Source: Thermanaerovibrio velox DSM 12556
GTDB taxonomy: Bacteria; Synergistota; Synergistia; Synergistales; Synergistaceae
Direction: 5' to 3'
Length of the DNA: 64,000 bases
Assembly: GCF_000237825.1 (NCBI RefSeq)
Contig: NZ_CM001377.1
Location: forward strand, 1,240,001-1,304,000
How positions within the stretch are numbered: the stretch's first letter is position 1; each line of letters opens with the position of its first letter. The notes beneath the pieces are model-generated. The model did no database searches and had not been told where the DNA came from. It worked only from the letters and a program-made list of their open reading frames with translations. The position numbers and the translations under genes are program-made. This document shows, piece by piece, positions 17,496 through 25,871 of this stretch.

Positions 17496-19057
17496 TGGGG
17501 CGCCGATGCTTGGGCATCCCGTTCCTCGGGATGTTGGTGTTTGTGTTGATATCGTGCCTTCTTCTGCCATGGACTGCATCTGGGCAGGAGAAGGTTTTGC
17601 GCTGGGCCGGGGACTCCGAGGGGGGCGTACCCTTCATGTTCAACGACCCCAAGAACGTGGACCGTCTCATCGGCTTCGAAGTGGATATAATCGAGGCGGT
17701 GGCGCGGGAGATGGGACGCAAACCGGTGTTCGTCAACAACAGCTGGGACAACCTGATACCGGGGCTAAATCGCAAGCTCTACGACGTGGCCATAAACGGT
17801 CTTGAGGTTACCCCGGAGCACCAGCAGGAAGTGGCGTTCTCCATCCCCTACTACCATACTTACCTGCAGATAGCGGTAAGAAGGGATAACAAGGACATAA
17901 CCTCCTTCGAGGACCTCAAGGACAAGACCGTGGGAACCCTCAAGCAGTCCTACTCCTACTTCCTGCTGAAGGAGCTGGGATGCAAGGACATAAGGACCTA
18001 CATAGTGGAGGCCAACGCCTACGACGATCTAACGAACGGCAGGCTGGACGCAACCCTGTTCGATGCCCCGATAGCCATGTACTCCGCTGGGTTCAACCCG
18101 GACGTCAAGTTCGTTGGCGAACCGGTGGGCAGCATGACCTATGCAATAGCGGTGCGCAAGGAGGACAAGGCGCTGCTCCGGGAGATAAATGCCGCCCTCA
18201 TGAAGCTCCGGGACACGGGGGAGTTAAGGCGCATATACGATCGATGGAACCTATGGAACCCGGTGATGGCCAAGGAGTGGAACGACTTCTCCCCTCCGAA
18301 AAGCCCTCCTTATGCCTATAACGACTGGGCGGAGGCTCACAAGCCAAGGGTTTCCCTAAAAGACCTCATCAAGCGGTACATAAGCTTCTTGCCCACCTTT
18401 GGGGAGGCCGCGCTGGTAACCTTAAAGGTTTCGGTGTGCGCCATGCTGCTCGCCATGGCGGTAGGTTTCATCCTGGCCATCATGAGGGTCTTCGGCCCCA
18501 AGTGGGCATCCGCCTTGGCTTTGGGCTACATAGAGGTCATAAGGGGTACGCCGGTGCTGATACAGCTCTTCTTCATCTTCTACGGCCTTCCCAACGTGGG
18601 GATAAAGCTATCCCCCTTCATGGCTGGGGTAATAGGTCTAGGGCTCAACTACGCGGCATACGAGGCGGAGAACTACCGGGCAGGCCTCCTGGCGGTACCA
18701 AGGGGACAGATGGAGGCGGCGCTGGCGCTTTCCATGACCCGATGGCAGGCCTTAAGACACGTGGTCGTTCCTCAGGCATTCCGGGTGGTCATACCTCCGG
18801 TTACCAACGACTTCATATCGCTCCTCAAGGACTCGTCGCTGGTATCCATAATAACAATGGTGGACCTCACCAAGGCATACGGCCAAATCGCCGCCACGTA
18901 CTACGACTACTTCGGCACCGGGATAATGGTGGCCGCCATATACCTGTTGCTTGGACTGCCCTTCGTAAGGCTCTCCCGGTGGGCGGAGAGGAGGTTCTCA
19001 ATCCAGGACAGGGAGAAGCAGCGCCACCACGAACAGATGATGCGAGGCTGGCATTAG
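17492..19057 (+). CDS. Polar amino acid ABC transporter, fused substrate-binding protein and permease
   Basis: This 521-residue protein joins two parts that are often separate. It has a signal peptide (about 1-31), then a family 3 solute-binding domain (about 35-265; includes G-F-E-V-D-I-I-E-A-V-A-R-E-M-G and a Trp-Asn ending). A HisM/GlnP-type permease follows (about 290-500), with the G-T-P-V-L-I-Q-L-F-F-I-F-Y start and the E-A-A-L-A-L-S-M-T coupling loop. The fusion ties two binding domains to a permease dimer. The decarboxylase upstream suggests a basic amino acid as substrate; sequence alone does not prove this. Confidence 0.9.
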   Translation: MMGRRCLGIPFLGMLVFVLISCLLLPWTASGQEKVLRWAGDSEGGVPFMFNDPKNVDRLIGFEVDIIEAVAREMGRKPVFVNNSWDNLIPGLNRKLYDVAINGLEVTPEHQQEVAFSIPYYHTYLQIAVRRDNKDITSFEDLKDKTVGTLKQSYSYFLLKELGCKDIRTYIVEANAYDDLTNGRLDATLFDAPIAMYSAGFNPDVKFVGEPVGSMTYAIAVRKEDKALLREINAALMKLRDTGELRRIYDRWNLWNPVMAKEWNDFSPPKSPPYAYNDWAEAHKPRVSLKDLIKRYISFLPTFGEAALVTLKVSVCAMLLAMAVGFILAIMRVFGPKWASALALGYIEVIRGTPVLIQLFFIFYGLPNVGIKLSPFMAGVIGLGLNYAAYEAENYRAGLLAVPRGQMEAALALSMTRWQALRHVVVPQAFRVVIPPVTNDFISLLKDSSLVSIITMVDLTKAYGQIAATYYDYFGTGIMVAAIYLLLGLPFVRLSRWAERRFSIQDREKQRHHEQMMRGWH

Positions 19058-19072
19058 GGGAACGAAGGTCAA

Positions 19073-19106
19073 GGAAGAGGGGGGACGAGAGCCCCCTCTT
19101 CCTTAT
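19073..19106 (+). terminator. Terminator after the amino acid transporter operon
   Basis: GGAAGAGGGGG (19073-19083) pairs with CCCCCTCTTCC (19092-19102), an 11-bp stem, followed by a short TTATT. It lies 16 bases after the permease stop and before the convergent thioesterase gene. Confidence 0.7.
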
Positions 19107-19159
19107 TGGGAAATCACGCGACCCTGCTCATACTGGGGCTTGTGCTGTCAGGACAACGG

Positions 19160-19564
19160 TCAACGGCCCTGCCGCTCTGCCACCTTCCGCTCCAGGGCGG
19201 ACACGTGAACCACCGCACGCTCCTGGGTACCCTTAGCCACCGGACCGTACATATCACTGGCGACCATGGAAAAGAACACCCTGTTGCCCTCTACGCTGTC
19301 CAGGGAAACGGTGAACGCCACGTCCTCCCCCAAGACAGCAGGAGCTAGGTTCTCCACGTGGGACATAACCCCAACCGATACCAACCCCTCCGGGAGCTTG
19401 GGGTCTAGCATCTCCACCGCCAGCTGGGTCATGGTCTCAAGACAGGCGGCGGTTGAAAGGAACTCCTCCAACGCCTTGGATTTATTCCCCACCGTGTCGG
19501 ACGTGGACACCTTCTTGACCAGTCTCTTTACCGTGCCTATCGGCAGGATCTCTCTGAGGTCCAT
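19160..19564 (-). CDS. Thioesterase of the fluoroacetyl-CoA thioesterase-like (hotdog) family
   Basis: This 134-residue single hotdog domain has V-S-T-S-D-T-V-G-N-K-S-K-A-L-E-E-F-L, A-C-L-E-T-M-T-Q-L-A-V-E-M-L and G-V-M-S-H-V-E-N-L-A-P-A-V-L-G-E. These match the FlK-like thioesterase family; the central Glu and the His of S-H-V-E are the likely catalytic pair, and Thr/Ser sits near the start. It would hydrolyse small acyl-CoAs. The substrate is unknown; fluoroacetyl-CoA itself is unlikely. It is transcribed with the amidohydrolase upstream, 34 bases away. Confidence 0.8.
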   Translation of the reverse strand: MDLREILPIGTVKRLVKKVSTSDTVGNKSKALEEFLSTAACLETMTQLAVEMLDPKLPEGLVSVGVMSHVENLAPAVLGEDVAFTVSLDSVEGNRVFFSMVASDMYGPVAKGTQERAVVHVSALERKVAERQGR

Positions 19565-19598
19565 CGGATCACCTCCTTAACTTTACCTTTTTATTATA

Positions 19599-20822
19599 TC
19601 ATAACACGTTCCAATCCGACGTTATGTACCTAATGCGCTCCTCCACCGCATTGAGATCCATGGTCAAGAGGGTGCCCCGGGATACAACCTTACGTCCCCC
19701 TACGAAGACGTCCCAGACACGCCCTTCGTTGAGGACCTTAAGGTCTCCCAAGGAACCAAGCTCCATGGATCCCACATTGCCGCACCGCATGTCAAAAGGC
19801 ACGATAGGAACTGACACCCCGAACTGCTCAAGGGCAAATTCCCGTTCCTCCTGTATGCTCAGACCGTAGTTGCTGGCCTCCCCATCGGTGCCGAGGTAAA
19901 CCGGTATGCCCCTTTCAAGCAACCCACGGACGTCCGGAAGCCCCACCCCCATTCGGTGGTTCATCCTAAGGTTCAAGACCACCGATGCCCCCATCTGGGC
20001 AAGAAGGTCCTTTTCCTCTTGGGACAACCATATGCAATCGGAGAGCAGGAGCCTAACCGGGCCAGTTCTCTCCAGAAGTCGGGCCAGCACGAAGACCGGC
20101 CGCTCTCCATAGAGGTCCAAGCATAGGTCCACATCTCCCTTGTCCTCGGAGAGGTGAAACTGAAGCGGTGAGCCAAGCTCCGACGCAAGCTCCAACACCC
20201 TGGCCACAGCACCCAGGGTGTTGGCATGAAAGCTGTGAAGCGAAGGGGCAACCTGTACCTCCGCAAGCCCATTGAACTCCTCCATGAGGGAGATTAGGTG
20301 GTTCTCGTAGTAGGGTCCTTCGAAGTAGCTTTCCTGGGAAGCCCGCTTTTCAGGATAGGCCTCCTTGGATACCAAGTCGTAATTCATCCTCCCGAACAGG
20401 ATCCTAATGCCTGAGTCAAGGGCCGCTTTTATCACCTCCCGGTCCAAGGCGTTACCCATGCGGTTGTGGCAGTAGAATGAGACCGCAACGGAGGTTATGC
20501 CGTTCAGAAGCATGCGGCCAAAGGCCCTGCAGCAGCTCAAGTAGACGAGTTCAGGGGTCATGTGGACGCTGTGGGCGTATATGGTCCTCCTGCACCAGGT
20601 AGGAAGATCCCAGCCCTCCTCCACCATCTCGGCGTAAACGGACTGTTCCGGGTGACTGTGCCCGTTGAAGTCCCCCGGCATCACGGAAAATCCCCCCTGG
20701 TAGTCCTCAATCCTCTCCACCGTGGAGTCCCCCAATGGGACCTCCAATGGATCCACAAGGAAACCGCCCTTAACCGCCGCCACAGGCCTGCCGTCAATCC
20801 TTATCAAGACGTCCGATCCCAA
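19599..20822 (-). CDS. Amidohydrolase-superfamily deaminase/hydrolase
   Basis: This 407-residue protein has the layout of cytosine, guanine or methylthioadenosine deaminases. A small N-terminal beta part comes first, then N-G-H-S-H-P-E-Q (the H-x-H metal pair). L-Q-F-H-L-S-E-D provides the third metal His, and L-G-T-D-G-E-A-S-N-Y the metal-binding Asp. The start is TTG at 20822 with GGAGGTG seven bases upstream. The substrate is not clear. It shares a strand with the thioesterase gene downstream but no pathway link is evident. Confidence 0.8.
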   Translation of the reverse strand: MGSDVLIRIDGRPVAAVKGGFLVDPLEVPLGDSTVERIEDYQGGFSVMPGDFNGHSHPEQSVYAEMVEEGWDLPTWCRRTIYAHSVHMTPELVYLSCCRAFGRMLLNGITSVAVSFYCHNRMGNALDREVIKAALDSGIRILFGRMNYDLVSKEAYPEKRASQESYFEGPYYENHLISLMEEFNGLAEVQVAPSLHSFHANTLGAVARVLELASELGSPLQFHLSEDKGDVDLCLDLYGERPVFVLARLLERTGPVRLLLSDCIWLSQEEKDLLAQMGASVVLNLRMNHRMGVGLPDVRGLLERGIPVYLGTDGEASNYGLSIQEEREFALEQFGVSVPIVPFDMRCGNVGSMELGSLGDLKVLNEGRVWDVFVGGRKVVSRGTLLTMDLNAVEERIRYITSDWNVL

Positions 20823-20924
20823 TTACCCACACCTCCAAAACCCCTAACCTAAGATCAGGGCGGGAAAATCCTTTCTATTCTATGATAAACTCCTGTTTGC
20901 TGAATTAAGGAGGCCTGGTAAGTC

Positions 20925-21542
20925 GTGATCCTGTGGAACCTGTTCGAAGCATTGGGCACCGCGGCCTTCGCGGCCTCCGGGGCCCTTACGGGAGTGAAGA
21001 AGGGCTTTGACCTCTTTGGGGTGTGCGTGCTGGGGCTTGTAACCGCGGTGGGAGGAGGCATAACCAGGGACATACTCTCCGGGAACCTGCCACCCCTGGC
21101 CTTGAGGGACCCGTATTACTGTCTAATAGCGGTTGCCACGTCCGTCCTGGTGTTTATAAGGCCCCTCCCGATACTTAAGATGGACAAGCTCATAGTGCTG
21201 ATGGACGCGGTGGGGCTTGGGGCGTTCTCCGCTGGAGGCGGGATGCTGGCCATAAACATGGGGTTCCAAAGTGCCTTTACCGTGACAGCCATGGGGGTTA
21301 TCACCGCGGTTGGGGGTGGGATCTTGAGAGATGTGCTATCCGGCTCAACCCCCCTGATATTCCACCGCGAGGTCTACGCGGTGGCAGCGCTGGCTGGATC
21401 CGCCACGCTCCTCCCAATCACGAGGGCCCTCAGCGGGGAACACGCCATGTACTTATGCATGATGATAACCACCGTATCAAGGATATACTGCGCCACCAAG
21501 GGCATACACCTGCCCTCCGGAAGGCCCGGGAGAAGACCATGA
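20925..21542 (+). CDS. TRIC-type (UPF0126/YicG-like) small membrane channel protein
   Basis: This 205-residue inner-membrane protein has about seven hydrophobic segments in two repeats, each with a Gly-rich loop: V-T-A-V-G-G-G-I-T-R-D-I-L-S-G and I-T-A-V-G-G-G-I-L-R-D-V-L-S-G. The G-G-G-x-x-R-D signature defines the bacterial relatives of trimeric intracellular cation channels. GTG at 20925 follows AAGGAGG. The gene ends in ATGA, overlapping the start of the RNA methyltransferase gene, so translation is coupled though the functions look unrelated. Confidence 0.88.
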   Translation: MILWNLFEALGTAAFAASGALTGVKKGFDLFGVCVLGLVTAVGGGITRDILSGNLPPLALRDPYYCLIAVATSVLVFIRPLPILKMDKLIVLMDAVGLGAFSAGGGMLAINMGFQSAFTVTAMGVITAVGGGILRDVLSGSTPLIFHREVYAVAALAGSATLLPITRALSGEHAMYLCMMITTVSRIYCATKGIHLPSGRPGRRP

Positions 21543-22612
21543 ACCGTCTGGGATGCCACGACCAATGTCGGGGGTGCAAGTACAGAGACATCCCATATGA
21601 AGAGGGCATAAGGCTGAAGGAGGCGTGGGTGCACAGGGCGCTTGCCGATCACCGGGAGGTGATATCTCCCATTCGAGGCGTCGGTGAGGGGAGGACGTTG
21701 GGATACCGCAGGAGGGTCAGGCTTAAAGCCCTTCACGATGGATCCCGTTGGCGCTTCGGCATGATGAGGAGAGACCAGCTGATACCCCTGGAGGAATGCC
21801 CGGTTCAACAGGATCGGGTGAACCGCATGCTAAGGGTGCTCATGGGGCTTCCAAAGGGCATCCCGCTTTTCATGGTGTCGATAACCATGGCCCAGGTCGC
21901 ATTGGTGTTCAAGGACAGGCACCTACCATCCGTTCAGTTCCCCTTGGAAGAGCTTGCCCATTGGGGTTGCCAGGGGCTCTGGGGGCACACAAACCCTTCG
22001 GCGGGGGTTAGGATCTTCGCCAAAAACGGGTGGCACTTGATATTTGGGAAGCCCTTCTCCTTCGATGAAACCGGCACCGCCTACGGGCCGTGGTCGTTCG
22101 CCCAGCAGATACCAGATCTCCACCGGGACTCCCTGATGAAGGCCTTGAACTTTCTAAGCCCCTCCCAAGGCAAGGGGGTGGCGGACCTATACTGCGGGGA
22201 CGGGGCCTCTTTGGCACTGTGGTCGAGCCAAGGGGCGTCAACGTTGGGGGTGGAGGTATCCGGCATGTCCTTGAAGATGGGGGGCATCAATTCCCCGTCA
22301 TCGTCGCTGCTGCAGGGCACATGTGCCCAGAGGGTCCCCCAGATAGCAGATTTTTTACGGCTCTTTCCGGTCGAAAGCCGACTCATCTACGCAAACCCTC
22401 CAAGGTCCGGGATGGAGGCGGAGGTTCTGAACATGCTGGGGGAGGTCGGTGTATGGCGCATGGCATACCTGTCCTGCGCCGCCTCAACCCTCTCCAGGGA
22501 CCTGGCCAAGCTGTGCACGATGGGGTACAGGGTTGTCAAAGTCATCCCCTACGACTTCTTCCCCATGACCGATCACGTGGAGTGCCTGGCTTTGGTAGAA
22601 AGGAAAGGCTGA
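21539..22612 (+). CDS. RNA (uracil-5-)-methyltransferase, TrmA/RlmD-like
   Basis: This 357-residue protein has an N-terminal Cys cluster (C-H-D-Q-C-R-G-C near residue 6, with a later E-E-C-P) like the 4Fe-4S site of RumA/RlmD. It lacks the TRAM domain. The C-terminal methyltransferase fold has D-L-Y-C-G-D-G-A-S-L-A (SAM loop), Y-A-N-P-P-R-S-G (the D-P-P-R equivalent) and Y-L-S-C-A-A-S-T-L-S-R-D-L with the nucleophile Cys. Family members make m5U in rRNA or tRNA; the target here is not known. I chose the ATG that overlaps the previous stop (ATGA). Confidence 0.83.
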   Translation: MNRLGCHDQCRGCKYRDIPYEEGIRLKEAWVHRALADHREVISPIRGVGEGRTLGYRRRVRLKALHDGSRWRFGMMRRDQLIPLEECPVQQDRVNRMLRVLMGLPKGIPLFMVSITMAQVALVFKDRHLPSVQFPLEELAHWGCQGLWGHTNPSAGVRIFAKNGWHLIFGKPFSFDETGTAYGPWSFAQQIPDLHRDSLMKALNFLSPSQGKGVADLYCGDGASLALWSSQGASTLGVEVSGMSLKMGGINSPSSSLLQGTCAQRVPQIADFLRLFPVESRLIYANPPRSGMEAEVLNMLGEVGVWRMAYLSCAASTLSRDLAKLCTMGYRVVKVIPYDFFPMTDHVECLALVERKG

Positions 22613-22651
22613 GTTAGGGAACGACACCAAGAGAGTGGCAAAAAACGAAGC

Positions 22652-23168
22652 GTGGAGGAACTGGACAGGGAGAGAAGCCGCCACAAGGGAGTACCGGATG
22701 ACACCTTGGACGTGTGCCAAGGCAAATACCAAGGCCTTGACATGAACACCCTGCTAGATTTCGCAAAATATCAGCTTGTTTACTGGTCAAGCGACGACAT
22801 GGCCGCAAATTTTAGGAGGATGATAGCTAGGGAGCGGCAAAGGAATCAACACATGCTAGATCTTTTCAACAAACACTTCGGGGTTGGCCCAGTAGAGTGC
22901 GTGCGTGACATATTAACCCAAAAGCTTAAAATAGACAAACACTCAGCAACAATAATATCTATAGGGTTAATTGGACCCATGTATTTTTACTATGAACTAC
23001 TATGAACTTAAAGACGGCATTGACACAGAAAAATCACCAGAAAAAACCGAAGACATAACAACAGCAATAAATGATTACATTGATGTATACTTTGGAATGA
23101 TTGACGAAATTGCAGCTAAAATTAATCGAGAGAGGGTTTTATGTGATGATGTACAAACTAAGCAATAA
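22652..23168 (+). pseudogene. Remnant of a TetR-like regulator, no HTH, frameshifted by a 10-bp duplication
   Basis: Two frames join into one helical protein of about 168 residues if one copy of a perfect 10-bp tandem repeat (ACTATGAACT at 22989-22998 and 22999-23008) is removed. Without that, translation stops at 23003-23005. The restored reading goes Y-F-Y-Y-E-L-K-D-G-I-D and then a helical tail. The all-helical pattern around F-A-K-Y-Q-L-V-Y-W and I-G-L-I-G-P-M-Y-F-Y-Y resembles a TetR ligand-binding domain. No DNA-binding domain is found before it. The stretch from about 22.9 to 23.15 kb is much richer in A+T than its surroundings. The TetR call is tentative; the duplication is certain. 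Confidence 0.5.
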
Positions 23169-23859
23169 GTACCAGGACAAAAAGTTCATGGATAAAATAA
23201 TGGGTCCTAACCCAATGAAGCTCACGGAAGAGCTCTTGATGGACCATAGGATACCCGAGGGCGCCGTGGTGTGTGACCTCGGCAGCGGCAAAGGGGTGAC
23301 CAGCGTCTTCATGGCTTCCGAATACGGGTTCACCGTATACGCCCTGGATTTGTGGAGCGATCCGGCGGAGAACCAGGCCTTCTTCGATCAGTTCGAGTGC
23401 AGGGACCGGTTGATAGCCGTAAAGGGGGACGCCAATGACCTGCCCTTCGAAAGGAACTTCTTCGACGCCATGGTGAGCGTGGACTCGTACAACTACTTTG
23501 GTAGAGACCCCAACTTCCTGGACCAAAAGCTCATGGACTTCGTAAAGCCCGGGGGACTTATCTACATCGCCATCCCGGGGATGAAAAAGGACGTCCACCA
23601 CAATCCCCCAAAGGAGCTGCTCCTTTCATGGACTGAAGATCAACTGGACTACATCCATGACGGGGACTACTGGAAATCAATGGTTGAGAAATCCCAGAAA
23701 GCAGAACTCATATCCATAGGGGAGATGCAAAGCTTCCAAGAGGTTTGGGATGATTGGCTCCAGATGGATAACCCCTACGCCGTGGAGGACAGGAAGGCGT
23801 TCCAGGCGGGGGGCGGTAAATACCTTAATTTCATATCCATAGTCCTGAGGAAGCGGTAG
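23146..23859 (+). CDS. SAM-dependent methyltransferase (class I)
   Basis: This 237-residue Rossmann-fold methyltransferase has V-C-D-L-G-S-G-K-G-V-T-S (motif I, about residues 40-51), A-L-D-L-W at the end of strand 2 and G-D-A-N-D-L-P-F before motif II. It also has V-S-V-D-S-Y-N-Y-F and K-P-G-G-L-I-Y-I. It looks like a small-molecule methyltransferase; the substrate is unknown. ATG codons at 23146 and 23149 are both possible; GAGAGG lies about 11 bases upstream. The start overlaps the end of the TetR-like remnant, as in a regulator-target pair whose regulator has decayed. Confidence 0.75.
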   Translation: MMYKLSNKYQDKKFMDKIMGPNPMKLTEELLMDHRIPEGAVVCDLGSGKGVTSVFMASEYGFTVYALDLWSDPAENQAFFDQFECRDRLIAVKGDANDLPFERNFFDAMVSVDSYNYFGRDPNFLDQKLMDFVKPGGLIYIAIPGMKKDVHHNPPKELLLSWTEDQLDYIHDGDYWKSMVEKSQKAELISIGEMQSFQEVWDDWLQMDNPYAVEDRKAFQAGGGKYLNFISIVLRKR

Positions 23860-23927
23860 AGTACGGCAGCGCAAGCCGCGGGGGGACAAGTCAACCACCT
23901 AAAAACTCGTAACAGCCACAAAACCAC

Positions 23928-23970
23928 AAAAAAGCCCCGGAAGGCCCTCGCCCCCGGGGCATATCTTTTT
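23928..23970. terminator. Bidirectional terminator between methyltransferase and SIMPL genes
   Basis: GCCCCGG (23934-23940) pairs with CCGGGGC (23954-23960). A T run follows on the plus strand (to 23970), and the A run at 23928-23933 gives six T on the minus strand. It serves both convergent genes. Confidence 0.82.
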
Positions 23971-24011
23971 CAAGTTACCTATGGGCAGGGGGACGGATCC
24001 CCCAAGCCCCA

Positions 24012-24728
24012 TCAGTCCTCCAGGTAGTACTGAACGGTGGTCACCACCCTGACCCTCTTGTAGTCCGGGGATCCCTTGTCCCGATCCTCTATGCTGAAGT
24101 ATCCCTGCTCCGCCCGCCTTATCCCCCCAAGGCGGCTGTTGGAGTCCTTGGCAAACTGTTCCGCCGCGTTCCTGGCGCTAACCGTGGCCTCCGCCACCAT
24201 CTTGGGCTTTATGGAGTCCAGCTTGGTAAATATGAACTCCGGCATGACCCCGTACTCCTGGGACAACACAACCCCCTTGCTCACCAGCTCACCGGACCGC
24301 TCCATGGCCCTCTTGACCTTATCAACCTGGTTGGTTCGCAAGGTCACGAAGCTCTGGGCCACGTAGCGCTCGTCCAGCTTGGAAGCCTGATCCACCCCGT
24401 ACTGGGTCTTAAGGTCGTTTATCTGGGGAGGAGACTCGCTTATCTCCTCCGGCTTGAAGCCAAGGGAGAGGAGAAACGCCCTTATCTCCCCCTTAGCCCT
24501 GTCGTTAAGCCTCTGCAGGCTAGCCAGGTCGTTGGCGGAAACCTTGAACATTATGGGCCAAACCGCAAGGTCCGCCCTAACCTCCATCTCGGAGAACCCC
24601 TTCACCGTAACGTAACGGTCAATGCTCTTAAGCTTCCCCAGAGAACCGGCGATGAGGAAGGCGGATAACACCAAGGAAACCCCCAGCAACGCCGCTGGAA
24701 CCGTCAAGCAGCCCTTTCTCTCATCCAC
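24012..24728 (-). CDS. SIMPL-domain (DUF541, YggE-like) exported protein
   Basis: This protein of about 238 residues has an N-terminal hydrophobic segment (A-A-L-L-G-V-S-L-V-L-S-A-F-L-I-A, about 12-30), a signal peptide or anchor. A SIMPL domain follows: V-T-V-K-G-F-S-E-M-E-V, a paired-repeat helix region, and R-R-A-E-Q-G-Y-F-S-I near the end. YggE-like proteins act in the periplasm and are linked to oxidative-stress tolerance, with no known reaction. GTG at 24728 follows GAGGAAGG at good spacing; earlier in-frame starts lie inside proC. It is 49 bases downstream of proC on the same strand. Confidence 0.82.
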   Translation of the reverse strand: MDERKGCLTVPAALLGVSLVLSAFLIAGSLGKLKSIDRYVTVKGFSEMEVRADLAVWPIMFKVSANDLASLQRLNDRAKGEIRAFLLSLGFKPEEISESPPQINDLKTQYGVDQASKLDERYVAQSFVTLRTNQVDKVKRAMERSGELVSKGVVLSQEYGVMPEFIFTKLDSIKPKMVAEATVSARNAAEQFAKDSNSRLGGIRRAEQGYFSIEDRDKGSPDYKRVRVVTTVQYYLED

Positions 24729-24777
24729 TCTGAACACCCCTTCCTCAAGACAGGAAAATATAAGAACCCATGCCACT

Positions 24778-25638
24778 TTAGCGCTCTTTAACCTGCATAG
24801 CAAGTATCCCCTTGTCCATCGCGCTCCGCCTAGCGGAGTCCGCCAGCTCAACGGACCTTAAAGCCGCAGCGGAAACCGCCCTCATGAAGGCGGTCCTCAC
24901 CCTACCCTCCTCCAACTCGTAAAGCCCCTCTATGGTAACCCCTCCGGGGGTTATCACCTGATCCCTAAGCTCCGCCGGATGACCACCGGACTCCAACAGC
25001 AGGGACGAGGCCCCTATGGCGGTGTTGGCCGCCGCCCTAAGCGCCAGGTCCCTGGGAAGCCCTGCCTTGAGGGCTCCAAGTATCATGGCCTCCAAAACCG
25101 TGTACATGTACGCAGGGCCGCTGCCAGACATGGCAGTTAGCACGTCCAGGTACTGTTCGTCCACCTTCTCAAAGGCCCCCATGGATCTGAAGACGCTTCT
25201 CACCACTGCCTCCTCCTCTTCCCCAACGGCTAAACCGTTGGAGTAGACCGTATACCCCCGCCTTATCCGGCATGCGGTGTTTGTCATGGCCCTCACCACC
25301 GGGAAGGGACAGACCGCCTCCATCATCTGGATGGTCATGGCCGCCGCCAGCGATACCACCACCTTAGGAGCAGCCTCCGGAGCTACCTCAGATATCTGCG
25401 ACATGACCTCCAGCACCTGATATGGCTTCACCGCCAATATCACCACATCAGCCCATGACGCAGCCTCCTGGTTAGCCCCTCCCTCCTCCACCCCAGCCTC
25501 TAAAAGCTCCGTGGGGATGCCACCTCTCCTACGGGTCACCATCACCTGGAAATGAGGCCTGAGCGCCATGGCCACCGCACTGCCTATGGTTCCAGCCCCT
25601 ATTATGGCCACCCTGTTAACTTCAACCGCCCTGTCCAT
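24778..25638 (-). CDS. proC: Pyrroline-5-carboxylate reductase
   Basis: This 286-residue enzyme reduces 1-pyrroline-5-carboxylate to proline with NAD(P)H. The N-terminal Rossmann loop is I-I-G-A-G-T-I-G-S-A-V-A (about 10-21). V-I-L-A-V-K-P-Y-Q-V and M-T-N-T-A-C-R-I-R-R-G follow. The C-terminal helical dimer domain carries A-M-S-G-S-G-P-A-Y-M-Y and Q-V-I-T-P-G-G-V-T-I-E-G-L. ATG at 25638 is preceded by GGGAGGTG. A leader of about 200 bases with its own promoter and an intrinsic terminator ends directly before this ribosome site (see the leader entries), so expression probably depends on terminator read-through. Confidence 0.93.
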   Translation of the reverse strand: MDRAVEVNRVAIIGAGTIGSAVAMALRPHFQVMVTRRRGGIPTELLEAGVEEGGANQEAASWADVVILAVKPYQVLEVMSQISEVAPEAAPKVVVSLAAAMTIQMMEAVCPFPVVRAMTNTACRIRRGYTVYSNGLAVGEEEEAVVRSVFRSMGAFEKVDEQYLDVLTAMSGSGPAYMYTVLEAMILGALKAGLPRDLALRAAANTAIGASSLLLESGGHPAELRDQVITPGGVTIEGLYELEEGRVRTAFMRAVSAAALRSVELADSARRSAMDKGILAMQVKER

Positions 25639-25654
25639 ACTCAACACCTCCCAT

Positions 25655-25690
25655 GAAAATAAAACAGGGCCGCCCCCGAAGGGACGGCCC
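25655..25690 (-). terminator. Attenuator-like terminator directly before proC
   Basis: On the minus strand GGGCCGTCCC pairs with GGGCGGCCC (25690-25667) around a short loop, and TGTTTTATTTTC follows (25666-25655). The T tract ends about five bases before the proC ribosome site, and about 17 bases before its ATG. No minus-strand gene lies upstream within this region, so the terminator acts on the proC leader itself. Confidence 0.75.
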
Positions 25691-25732
25691 AAACCCTAAT
25701 CTCCCGGTAAACGCCTTAAGATCTCACCAGCT

Positions 25733-25840
25733 TCAAATCCTAAGGCCGAGGACGGGCAAAGGGCATCCTTCCGGGGAACCCCAAGGGCTCCCCGGGCTAG
25801 GGATCATCTGAAACCCAGACCAGTCAAACGCCGCCTTCAA
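25733..25840 (-). CDS. Candidate proline-rich leader peptide of proC
   Basis: A 35-codon frame in the proC leader starts at TTG 25840, eight bases after GGGGAGGGG, and ends at TGA 25735-25733. Its middle reads 'MIPSPGSPWGSPEGCPLP', with six Pro codons in 17. The frame is also open from an ATG at 25864 and could start at the internal ATG at 25807. Several Pro codons lie within a strong hairpin (CCGGGGA pairing with TCCCCGG), and a further 10-bp stem follows before the terminator. A Pro-rich leader before a proline biosynthesis gene is what translational attenuation needs. C-rich DNA makes CCN codons common by chance, so this stays a hypothesis. Confidence 0.4.
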   Translation of the reverse strand: MKAAFDWSGFQMIPSPGSPWGSPEGCPLPVLGLRI

Positions 25841-25871
25841 GATCCCAACCCCTCCCCGCAACATACGGGGG

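Noticed and set aside
22971-23168. A separate 65-residue gene
   Set aside because: Its frame is the direct continuation of the TetR-like remnant after the 10-bp duplication, and it has no ribosome site of its own.
25660-25865. T-box, SAM riboswitch or SRP RNA in the proC leader
   Set aside because: The conserved T-box GGGTGG-N-ACCGCG, the SAM-I core and the SRP GGTCAGG segment are all missing. A single CCGGAAGGA match is not enough.
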